64,000 bases of DNA from Turbatrix aceti (lineage: Eukaryota; Nematoda; Chromadorea; Rhabditida; Panagrolaimidae), in NCBI GenBank assembly GCA_963969345.1, contig OZ017769.1, positions 4,464,816 through 4,528,815 on the forward strand, written 5' to 3'. A model generated the notes under the pieces. The model saw only the letters and a program-made list of their open reading frames with translations. It had not been told where the DNA came from and did not search any database. Below, piece by piece: positions 1-12,300 of the stretch. Made by a program: the position numbers and the translations under genes. Position 1 is the stretch's first letter. The number at the start of each line of letters is the position of its first letter.

Positions 1-336
1 CGAACTAAAGAAAATTTTTTTAAATTTTTTTTTGAGTTTTAGATTTTTTTTAAATGTAGAACTTGGAAAAACTGAACCCGAAACGATTTTTTTGGATAAA
101 ATCCAACCGTTATCCTAATTTTATATTTTTTATTAAATTTAAAAAACAATTTTTTTTTTACATTTTTTTTCGACTTTTAATCAAAAATTTTTTTTTGATG
201 CTGAAGCCGCGGCCTTAAATTTTAGACAATTCGGACACTGATTTTTTGATTGCTTTTACAATTCGAGCCGATCCAACGCGAACCTAAAAATTCAGGATTT
301 TTTCCAGCACTTTTGAACAAGTTTTGATCGTTTTAG
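1..336 (+). other. 3' part of an intron of the BLTP1-like gene
   Basis: AT-rich sequence with long T runs and no coding potential. It ends in a TTTTAG acceptor at 331-336, directly before the first exon seen in the window. Nothing else is recognisable in it. Confidence 0.75.
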
Positions 337-3300
337 GACCCCGTCGTCAATCAAAGTCGGCCGCAGCGACGACTGGATCGAGCTCTGGCGCACCGAAACC
401 GTCGGCCTCAAGATCGACTACACGTACCACCCGGTGGCTTCCCAAGTGCTGAGCGACCTGCCAGAACGCGTACTCGCCCAATGGCTGCCAAAGAAGATTT
501 CATCCCCGGCGCAGCTGAAACCTGATCGCCTCCGGGTCACCGTCGAGGTCGGCAATAGCGACGCTCTTCTTTCGGGCATCGTCGTCAAGCTCATCTTTGA
601 CCTTATCCAAAACTACTTTTCGTCGTATGACCAAATCTCGGACGTCAACAACAAACCGATGCACTCGGCTCGCACGAAAACCCGGGACACGCTGCCTTTC
701 GAGTATTACCGATCCATGAACTGCGATTTTCGACTGGAAATTGGCAATGTTGTGGGCCATTGCATGACGTATTCGCAGGCGAGTGGCGACCGGTATGACC
801 AATGCCCGACTGTTTCTACCGAACAGCTCGTCGTTGAACTCAGAAAGTGCCACACGGAATGCGTCATCCAGGTGCTCCTCGGACCGGTAGTCGTCTTCTT
901 CCCGCCTTCGCCGGTGTTTTCCGGCGTCGGCGACGGCTGGCTGGCACTCTCGGCCTTCCAGTTCCGGGCCCACGGCCTTTATAGCGACGTCGACGTGCCC
1001 CTGGAAGTCGAGATGGTCGAGTACGCTTGGCTCATGGAATTTGTCCTTGGCGACTTGACTGGAAGGGTGCATCCTGGACACGTGGGTTTTTGATTTTTTT
1101 TGAACGCACGAATCTTGAAAAAGTTTTATTTTATTTTTTTTATCAAAAAATATATTTTTTTAGATCAAAGTTATTTTCAATTTTTTTTCAAATTCAATAA
1201 AAAAATTAAATTATTTAAAAAAAATTTATTAATTAAAAAAAAATTTTGGTATTTAAAAAAATGTTAAAAGACACTCTGTGAGCCGATTTAGTATCGACGA
1301 CCCCGTGTTTTTACAACCCCCAAATATTTTGTGCCAAAGTTGTAGGCCACCGGGGGGGAGGTACAGAAAACAATATAAAAAAAATTCCAGAAGCCGGATT
1401 CTGAAGCTATAGCTTCTGAAGGATTCCGACGTCAAATTTTCAACATGTTTCAAAAAATCTGATTTTTGGTTTACAGGGGTATCTTGGCACGAGAAATCGA
1501 TTGGGGTACTCAGATTTTTTTAAAAACTTCAGATTTTTTTGGAATTTTTGATTTTTGCATTTTTCTGGGTTTTTACCGTCTCTTTTTGCCTATAGCTTCC
1601 GTATTTCTACTAGGAGCTCAGCGAGAGTGGTTACATCTTGAAGCCCATTCATTTCTGAATCAGAGATAAAAAATGCAGAAAAATGTGGTGACTATTCGGT
1701 GACCATCCCCGGGCATTTATCGCGCGCACTTGACCAAAAAACGGTGTAAACAGCCTCAACTGACAAAAAGTAGTGCGCGCGCGCGTAAAAGGAGTCATGT
1801 TTAAAAAAATGCCCTGAAGCCAATTTTTGTTTTTTTTGTCAGCGGTCACCTGGAGAGGTTTGGGCATGTCCCAAAGATTGCTTTCAGCCACTTATGCCTT
1901 ATATTGTATTATCTTGCTATGAGTTACGGCATTCTAAAGTTTCATGTTTTTTAAATGCCTATGGCAATGCGTAATATAGTCGGATTAAACAGCCAAATAG
2001 TTTAGAGCAATCTTTGGGACATGCCCAAACTTACCCAGGTGACCGCTGACAAAAAAAACAAAAATTGGCTTCAGGGCATTCAGAAAGCTATAGCTTCAGA
2101 AGCTATAGCTTCAGAATCCGGCTTCTGGAATTTTTTTTATATTGTTTTCTGTACCTCCCCCCCGGTGGCCTACAACTTTGGCACAAAATATTTGGGGGTT
2201 GTAAAAACACGGGGTCGCGCCTTTCACCTTGTTCCTAAATCGGCTCACAGAGTGCGTCTTAAGACGCACTCTGTGAGCCGATTTAGGATCGACGACCCCC
2301 TAATTTTACAACTTCAAATGTTTTGTGCCAAAGTTGTAGGCCACCGGGGGGGAGGTACAGAAATAAATATAAAAAAAATTCCAGAAGCCGGATTCTGGAG
2401 ATACGGCTTCTGGAAGTTTTCGACGTCAAATTTTCAACATGCTTCAAAAAATCTAATTTATGGTACACAGGGGTATCTTGGCACGAGAAATCGACTGGTG
2501 TACTCAGATTTTTTTTTAAACATTTGAGTTTTTTGAAATTCTTGATTTTTGCGATTTTCCGTCATTTTGCTTTACATTTTTGGCTACAGCGTCTGTATTT
2601 CTGTTTTCGGAGCGGTGAGGTTAAGTACATCTTAAAGATTACTTTTTTCTGAATCCAAGACAAAAAACCCAGAAAAAAATGGTGACAATTTGGTGACTTC
2701 TATTTTTTTGCCCGTTGCGCATTTGCGTAAAAAACGCACACTGTTGTCGTGGGGCAACTTTCGGCGCGCATGTGCAAGCTGCTTGCAACGAAAAAGTGGG
2801 GTCTGTAGAAAAAAAAACGCCATTTGTTCCGTTTGAAAGCAATATTGCTGAAAATTTCAGTATTGAGATAAAACCCTATTTTGAATCTGATGGGGATATC
2901 CGTTTCTTTCAATTTTGACCGAAATGTTCTTAAAATTTCAAAATTAGGAAAAATAATTAGTTTTAGGAACTTTTTCGAATCTTTAGGAACAAAATAATAA
3001 CTTTTTTGAATTCTACAGGGTTTTTTACGTCTGGGGTCGAGATTCATGCTATAATGCCCCAAAACTCTGTCACCGGCGATTTTTTCCCAGACACCACTTT
3101 TTTCACCTCAATTTCGGAAAATTGAAACCAAAAATGAGTGTATGTTGCGTGAATTAATATTATGAAGCCAAAAAAATTGATAGGAATTCAGGAGTTACAC
3201 GATTTTGTAGGCCGAAAAATTCCGCACAAGATGTGCTATCTCTCTTTGTTAAGCAGTGCTTCACCTCATAGCCCCAGGCGCTTAAACAGGTAGGGTTCGG

Positions 3301-6300
3301 GATAATCGGTACCGTATGCCCACGCGATATGGTAAGTACCTGAAAATTTGTTTCTAGATAAAAAAGACTCCGCGCTTTCGATTAGGGATACTGACTTTTT
3401 GATCAAAGTTCTAAAAAGTTCCGAATTTTTCAAATTTCTGAAAAGAACCGTTTTTTCGAACATTCATCGAATCGATATAAAAAAACTGAGTACGTCATTT
3501 GAAAGGAAATTTAGTTTTTAGTCCGCACTGAAATTTTTAGCTTTTTATCGGCATTTTGAAGTTCTATGGATTTTTTCTTCCGAACCCTACTCGATTTCGA
3601 TCAAAAATTGTCGTACAATTCTAAAAAACACATCAAAATACTTCAAATATTATCCTTATTACTAATCTAACCCAAAAATGTAAAAAAATAATATTTTGGC
3701 CCCAAATTGCTTTTTTTGCAATTAATTCGACGAGCGCGCTCGAGCAGCGAGAAGAGGAGAGCACCGCGCGCTGAACAAAAAGAAACCAGTGAGGGACCAG
3801 AGAGAGTAGGATAGTCCAGACAGCCTGCGCGTCCTATTAAAACCAATGGCTGTACCATGCGCCCAATTTTTTACGCAAATGCGCAACGGGCAAAAAAATA
3901 GAAGTCACCAAATTGTCACCATTTTTTTCTGGGTTTTTTGTCTTGGATTCAGAAAAGAGTAATCTTTAAGATGTACTTAACCTCACCGCTCCGAAAACAG
4001 AAATACAAACGCTGTAGCCAAAAATGTAAGCCAAAATGACGGAAAATCGCAAAAATCAAGAATTTCAAAGAACTCAAATGTTTAAAAAAAAATCTGAGTA
4101 CACCGGTCGATTTCTCGTGCCAAGATACCCCTGTGTACCAAAAATTAGATTTTTTGAAGCATGTTGAAAATTTGACATCGAAAACTTCCAGAAGCCGTAT
4201 CTCCAGAATCCGGCTTCTGGAATTTTTTTTATATTTATTTCTGTACCTCCCCCCCTGCCACCTGTAACTTTGGCACAAAACATTTGAAGTTGTAAAATTA
4301 GGGGGTCGCGCCCTTCACCTTGTTCCTAAATCGGCTCACAGAGTGCGTCTTAATTATTAAAAAAAAATCCATTATTTTTTTAATTAATTAAAAAACATTT
4401 TTTTTAAATTAAATTATTTTTTTCAAAATAAAAATTAATAACAAAAATTTTAATATTAAAAAAAAAATTTTTTCAAAGCTTATTTTTAATAAAAAAATTT
4501 TTTTTTTAAATTTTTTATTTAAATTAATTTTTAAATTTTAAAAAATTTTTTTTAGTTAGTGTACGTGGCGCAATTCTTTGACTCCATGCTGCTCATAATG
4601 ACGAGCAGCGACGAAGAACTCGAAGTCCCAGACCGCCTCGACCTCTGCCAGCACTTTGACAACATCCATATGTGCGAGAAGGGTCAGCTCAACATCATCG
4701 ATCCCGACGAACGCAGACGGCACTGTGAATCATCCGATGTCGTAAGTTTTGACGTTTTTTATGCTACAAAAACCCCTGAGTGCCCTTTCAGCTGAAATAT
4801 AAGCTCGCCCGGGTCTCAGTCGACTCCGTCAACATCCTAGTCGCCGACCACGCCTCGGTCCTTCGCCTCGAAGTTCTTAGGCCCCGAGTGGCCTTCTGCA
4901 ACGCCCATGCCGGTGCTCTGTGCGCCAATATAACGGTCAACGTGCCGTTGGTCGCCGCGAAACAGCTCATGCGGATCGACGACCGCAATACCTGGCTGGA
5001 GTGCGCTTTTGCCAGTCTGGAAGACGTTTCTCTCGATGCCAGACTCCCCTACGCAGACAACGAGCAGTACATCATCGCCGAGCGCTACACTTTCCTCACA
5101 AAACATGACCGGCAGTCTTCGAGGCTCTACTTTCTCTGGGAGAAGGTTCGAAAGCGCTGTGGATGCGTCGGAGCAACAAGGTTTTTTGCGGAGCGCGATC
5201 GAACGTGAGCTGCTTTGATTTTGTTAAAAATTGATAGGAAGGGCGAACATCCGTTTTTTTTGTTCGCGAAAGAAAACAATTTTTTTTTTTGAAAAATCGA
5301 ACGAACGCGAACAGTTTTAATTTTTTTTTTAAATGAACGACCGCGAACATTTTTGACCGTATTCGCGAACGAACACAAACGAACATCGAACATAATTTTT
5401 TTATCATTGATGCAAAATTTTGTTCCTCCGAGAAAAAAAACGGAAAATTGGGTATTTCATATTTTCACATTTTGAATAAAAAATTTTTCCTGGCTAAATT
5501 TTTTTTTAAAATTTGATAAATGTTATTTATTTTTTTTGTTCAATATAAAAAATATATTAAAAAAATTAATTTCATAAACCGTTTTCCTAATTTTATCCTA
5601 ATTTTTGTTCGTTTTATCTGTCATGAAAATTTAGCTTTGTTTGTAAACAAACAAAAAAATAAATAAAATTTGTTCGCAAACGAACACGAATAGTAAAAAT
5701 GAAATTTGTTCGCTAACGTTCGCCGATCTCCGATCAAACTAATTTTTTTTCAGAGGAAACCAATTCGCCGCTCAGCCGACAGCCGACCTCGGAGCGCCCC
5801 AAATCACGCGTTGGCCCTCCGAACAACCCGGCTTCCTCCAATCCATCCTCTACACCGACTCGTACGCGCTCTCCTTCGGCACCAACACCTTTGCCTCCGT
5901 CAGGGAACAAAAAACTCCGGAATACGAGCGAAAGCAGTCGAACGCGTCCTCTTTTCACTCTGCCAGGTCGGAACAATCCATTCCGCCGCTCTACAACGAG
6001 TTCTTCGACAACTACGAAGTCACGATGCCCGTCGCGAGTCAGCCGAGGATCAAGGAAGCAGACGCGCTGTCCAGATGGGTACTGGCCCACGAAACCAATC
6101 TCCGAGCCACCAGCGAGGGCGTGACGAGGATCAAACTTCAGCGGCGCGATGGATCGCCCATGTCCCCGGGTCCACTGTCGTCCACGACGCCGTCGAGGGC
6201 GGCGACGATGACCCCGAATCTGGGAGCGGTGCGGAAGAGGACCCAGCGCAGTCCCACCGAGGAGCCGGCTGTCAGCGACGCAGATTGGGGCAAGGAGCTC

Positions 6301-9300
6301 AACGCTGTCTATCTCAAGGGGCAGCTTGGCAAGAGTTTTGACGTGAGTGGCACTTTTTTGGTTTCCTCGGGAGATTTAAGAACGTTTCTGTTCGTTTGTG
6401 TTTGTTCGCGAACAAATTTGATTTTTCATGTTCGTGATAGCTCGCAAACAGATTTTTTTAAATGTTTTGTTCACGAACAAAAATTAATTTTTCAAACAGA
6501 TAAAACGAACAAAAAATTGGGTAAAATTTTGGTAATTGTGTAAAATTGATTTTCCAAACAAAAAAATTTGGAAAAAAATTTTGCACAAATGGCAAAAAAA
6601 AACTGTTCGATGCTTGTTCGCGTTCGTTTGCGAACAAATTTAATTTTTCCTGTTCGTGTTCGTTTGCGAACAGATTTTTCTTAAAATTATATTTCCGCGT
6701 TTGAATTTTTTTTTGAATTTTTTGCAAAACGAGAAAACATGAATGCTCTTCAATTTTTTGTTTTTTTTTATTTGGGAGAACAAATTTTCGGACCATTGAT
6801 AAAAAAATCTTTTCGACGTTCGTCCGTTTTTTTTTGCCAACACAGTCAAAAACGGACGCGTTCATTAAAAAATTTTAAATAATATAAAAAAATTGTTCGT
6901 TTGCAAACAAAAAAACGACTGTTTGCCACTCTCAAAAAATATTTTTTTAGGTTTTTCTGTCCCCTCTGGCGATCGAAGCCACCGAGCACCTCATCACGAC
7001 CATCGGCCCCATCCTGCGCACCCTGCACCCCGCGTACATTGTCCAGAGCACGTACCGCTCCTGCGCGATGGCCCATCATTCGCAGCCACTGACGGCTTCT
7101 CTCTTCAAGAACAAAAAGGACTCGCCTACATCAGTTCTCCCGGCCTCCCTCCATCTGCGAATCTCGGGCCCCACGCTGCACGGCGCTTTTCTGCAGTCAT
7201 CGACCGGCTGGGAGCACGTTTCACCCCTCATCAGGTTCGCCAAGTCAGCTTCAACGCCAGCTGCGGGGCACGCGGTAGTCTCCACGATCGCGCTCTTCAC
7301 CATCGAGCAGGCGATGCTGACGGCGACGACGACGGCAAAGCCGAACGACGATCGCAAGATTGCGGCCCACTGCTCTCTCCGTCAGCTGCACTTCCAGATC
7401 CTGCACGTTGTGGATAAGGACCGCTTTGATCCGGTGTACCAGAAAGTGCCTGTGACGTATACGACCAACTGGGCTGACCTCCCGGCCGGGGCGAAGGTAG
7501 CCGGTGGCATCAAGCCGATCATTGACATCCATGTGCCGGATATCAGCGTGAGGATGGTCGCTTGCAACCTGGTCAACAAAACCACAGCGAAAAATCTCAT
7601 TGACCAGCTGGATGTTGAGATATCCACGGTGCAGCTTACTTCTATTCTCGGTGGGTTTTGACAGCTTTTGGGGGACTTATTCGGCATAAAAATGGTTTAA
7701 TTTTAATTTTTAAAATAAATTTTTTTTTAAATAAAATTTTTTTTTATTTATAAATTTCAATTTAAAAAAAAAATAAAAATCATTAAAAAAAGATTTTGTT
7801 TCATTTTTCAAAAATGTTCTAAGAAATAAATTTTGTTAAAAATTTAATTTTTTTTGAGTTTATAAAAAAATAATCTTGTTAAAAAATTTCTTTATTAATT
7901 TTTTTTTATTTAAAAATAAATAATAAATTTTGTTAAAAAAATTTATTTTGCCTCAGTTTGCAATTCTTTTATTTATTTGAATTATAAAAATTAAAAAAAA
8001 TTATTTGAAGAAAAAAAATTGTTTCATTTTCAAAAATGTTCCTAATTTTTTTTATTCAAAATTAAATAATAAATTTTGTAAAAATTTTTTTTTAATTATT
8101 TTGTCAAATTTTTAATTTTTCAAATTTGACAAAATTTTTAACAAATTTACAGCAACTTAGTAAAAGTGTGAAACAATTATTCATTCTTACATTATCATAG
8201 TAAAAAAATTAAAAAAATTTTTATAAATTGAAAAAAAAAACGAAAAACCAGAAAACTTTTTTTTTCAAAAATTGACTTTTCAATTCATTTTCCGAATTAT
8301 TCTGCCGACCTAAAATCTTCAGGCCGACCGAATTTTATGCCTCGGTCTTATCACGTTTTTTTCAGGCAAGTCAATCGACCGTGACGAACACACACAAGAA
8401 GCTTCCCTTTATGAACTCCTCGCGCCGACCATCAACGCCTGGGCGTACGTTGCCTGGCGCCTAGCCGACGAGATCGACGCCATCGTCCTCCAAACAAAGG
8501 AGTGGATCGACCTCACGCTGATTCGGCTGCTTTCCGAAGGCCTCGACTGGCTCGACGCGCAGGTGCCGTTGCCGGAAAAGACGTCGGCCCTCAACAAAGT
8601 CAAGATCTACGGCAGGCATTTCGCCTGCTGTCCGTCGTGCAAGCTGATGCTCATGCTGCTGAGGTTCATTATCCAGGATTCCCAGGCGACCAATGACTAC
8701 CATATGAGGACCATGTCCTGCGCAGGCCACCTGAAGGACCCAGTGATGAGGAAAAGGGCGACAATCGCCCTTCTGAGCCACTGGCAGACGATTATCTGCT
8801 CCAAAATTACGCTTGCAAGCAACGAGATCGCTCAGAAGTACCGCTACGTGCCGCCAAAGGTCGCAGATGCCTCCGGCAAGTCGAAGGACCTCAACTCGGT
8901 CAGTGAATCGGAAACAAAGGCGCCTGACGCGGAGCGTCAGCCGACGCCCGAACGGTCTCCGAACAGCAAAAAGTGCACCGAGTCTGCAAAAGTTGTCGCG
9001 CCGAAACCACCGCCACAGAGGACGAACACGGCCGCGAGTCTGATTGCTGTGCAGCCCCGAACAGTCGCCGGCGGTGGTGGTGGTGGTGGTGGTGGGGGTG
9101 GGGGTCCGGTGAATTCACATCCACATCCACCGGACGCGGATTCAAATACCACGACAAATTCGAGGCCAACTTTCACGCCTGGACATCAGCGGGGCGCGTC
9201 GACGGCAACCAGGGATCTCAGCATGGGCGGCGGACCGGATAACCAGCCTCGTGGGTTTTTGGATGCTTGGCGGGTGGTTTTTGAATTTTTATTAAAATTG

Positions 9301-12300
9301 GGATTTTTCAGTGGACCTCTATCACATGATCGCAAAGGCCCGGAAGGAGCACAAAGAACGCCGGGAGACCGGGGTCTCCAAGACCTCTGTGAAAGACGTG
9401 AATCCCATGGAAATTATTCTTTCTGTCTTTTTCTGGTCTTTTTATCAGGTTTGTTGACTGTTTTCTAAGATTTAAAGGCTAATTTTTGTTCGAACAAACA
9501 AACACGAACAATTTTTACATTTTTCATGAAGAATCGAACGAACGTGAATATTTTTTACTGTTCGCGAACGAACATCGAACACATTTTTTTTATCATTATT
9601 TTTTTTTTTTTTTTTATCGTGCGTAATTTTGTTCGCTCGAGTAGAAAAACAAAAAAATGAGTATTTCACATTTTTTTCGTTTTGTATAACATTTTTCTAA
9701 CATTTTTCTCCGACCAAAAATTGATACATGTTTTTTGCCATTTTTTGTCAAATAACATAAATTTTGACCCCGTTTTCCTAATTTTGACCCATTTTTTTTT
9801 CGTTTTAAATAAAAAAATTTAAAAATAAAAAAAAATAAAAATTTTATTTTGTTTGTTAACAAACACGAACAAATAAATTTCAAAAAAATTTGTTCGCGAA
9901 CAAACACGAAAAAGAAAAATCCAATTTTTTTGCCTAAAAATTCAATTTTGCATGTTCAAAATCGAATTTCGAACGAATGAACACAAATGTTCGTTCAACC
10001 CCCTAATATTTTTTTTATAAATATTTCAGGACCGAAAGCTGGAGCCCTCCCGCCTCGACTCCTTTCCAGTCAACCAGTTTGGCCTGCTGTACACCTTCAA
10101 ACTCGACGAAGTCAGAATCGAAGTCATCGACAAAAAGTTCCTCCGCTCTCCCCGGGACGAGGCCCTCGTAGCGCTCACCCGGCACCACCTCATGAACGTC
10201 GAGGCCTTCGAGGTCACCGGTAGCGTCTATTACGACATCGAGCTCGACCAGCACGCGCTCAAGCCGAACCACGCCGTCATCGACGTCTCCTACGACGCCA
10301 AGGTGACGAACGTCCGCGTCGTCGTTGGCCTCGCTTCTGTTTCCTTCATCAACGACGTCACGATGTCGGTCATCGCGTGCCAGGCCGCAATGAGGGATTT
10401 TGCGCGTTCTAAACGACGAACGCCGTCCCGGGCAGCGACTGTGTCGTCGAGGAACGCTTCAACGGCTTCGCTGGCTTCTGTGGCGACCCGGGCAACGAGC
10501 ATAACCACCCAGGCGCCGGAGTGGAGTCGAAATGTCATGGACAAACTCCAGGATTATCAGAAATCACCGTTCGCGCACTACGCCAGACAGGATCTCATCC
10601 AGAACCACGTGCAGGGCGTGTGGCACATAAAAACAATCATGCTCGAATCAATACTCACTGACTTGATCGTGAGCATGAACGTCATGAAGATTGACGTCGA
10701 TCACAAACACGTCAGGAACGACTACGGAGATGGGACGACTTGGTCTGTCATGCTCGTCACGCCCAAGCACTACAGCTTCAGTAAGTTGTCTTACGAGAAA
10801 ATTCGAAAATTATTCATCAAATTTTACAAAAAAAAGTAAATTTTATTCAACACGAAAATTTTTTATCATCCTTAGCGATGATCTGGCAGAATTACGATTA
10901 CATGAAATTGCGTTTTGCCATTTTTGACGACTTTTGGCACGTTGTATGATAGCTAAAAAAATACGGTATTTCCAAAATCAGGGTAACTGTTGATAAACGT
11001 AATTTTTGATGGAAAAGCTGAAAAAAAATTTTGGTTGCCACCTTGAAAAATGCCAAAAAATGTCGCTTTTGTGACTTTTTTTTAAGTTCGATTTTTTAAA
11101 ACAAACCTAAATTTTTATATATTTTTTTATCGAATTCTGCATAAAAAATTACGTCTATTAATATAAATTTTTTTTACTAATTGCTATTAATTTTTTATTA
11201 TTTTTTTTTAAATTCATTAAATTTTTTTTTTGAAATTGAAAAAAAATTTTTATTAAATATAAATTTTTTTACTTACAACGTGTCAAAAATCATCAAAAGT
11301 TGCAAAAACGCGATTTTCGCTGCCAGATCGGGCCTCAGGCAGCCGATTTTTACGGTAAAACCTTCGAAGTAAACGCTACTTATTGACAAAATTTCATTGC
11401 AAATTTCTAAAACGTCCCTTGACACATTTCATGTCACCTGTAAATTGGACTGAAATTCTGAAATCCCTTTTCAGGAGGCATGCTGACCAAGGGATCCATG
11501 GAAAAGTACTCCATTATCGACTACTGCACAGGCTCCCTGAAACGAGCGTCGCTGATCGTATCCGAGCACGTCGGGACGTCCCGAGGAGCCCTGGAGACAA
11601 AACGCATCCTCAACTGCAGTCTGCGAGAGTCAAACGTCGTTTTCGAACGCGCAGTCCCCAAACGAGGCGTCCTGGACACTGCTGCGGAGGTCGCGCAAAA
11701 GAACAGCCTTCGCATCGTGCTCGGCGACATCGAAGGCGATCTCCCGATGCACGCGCAGTCAATCCACGAAGTCGTGCTTCGACACGGACCCCAGCTCAAC
11801 GAGCAGTTCCACCGAATCGTCTCCCAGCCCCAGCCCTACCAAACAGCGACCGCGGAAGACGATGAGCTTCGTGTCGAGCTTCCAGCCTCGCCCGCTTTTC
11901 TCGCGCCGGCTGCGACGACGACGGCGACGACGACGACTGCTACCGCGGAGAAAAAAGCTTCGGTCGCTGCGAGACCGCCGACAGCGTCTGGATCGAGGCT
12001 CGAAGCCACGCCCCAGCCCCCGGATGAGCCGAAGGAATTTGCCGCGCCACCGGTCAGCTCGCCGTCGGCGATGGAGATCAACTTTGATATCGTGCTTACT
12101 GGTCTTGAGCTGAACGCTATGTTGTTGCCCTCGCTGAAGGCTAAGTACAGGCTGGACAAGGCAACTGCCAACGGAATGACGTGAGTGCTTTTTACAAATT
12201 GTTGATGACCTGGGTTTTTTATTGGTTCTGCAAAAAACTGAAAAATGTGGAGCGGAACAACCAAACTGTAAATTATATTTATTAAAAAAAAAGAAACAAG

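Noticed and set aside
434..1093. A self-contained 219-residue frame starting at a GTG
   Set aside because: It is the interior of a BLTP1 exon that begins at the acceptor at 336; nuclear genes do not start at this GTG, and the frame runs through the donor at 1082.
2021..2652. Open frames inside the inverted-repeat elements (also 3949-4283)
   Set aside because: The same peptides appear mirrored in the opposite arm because the arms are inverted copies; no transposase motif is present.
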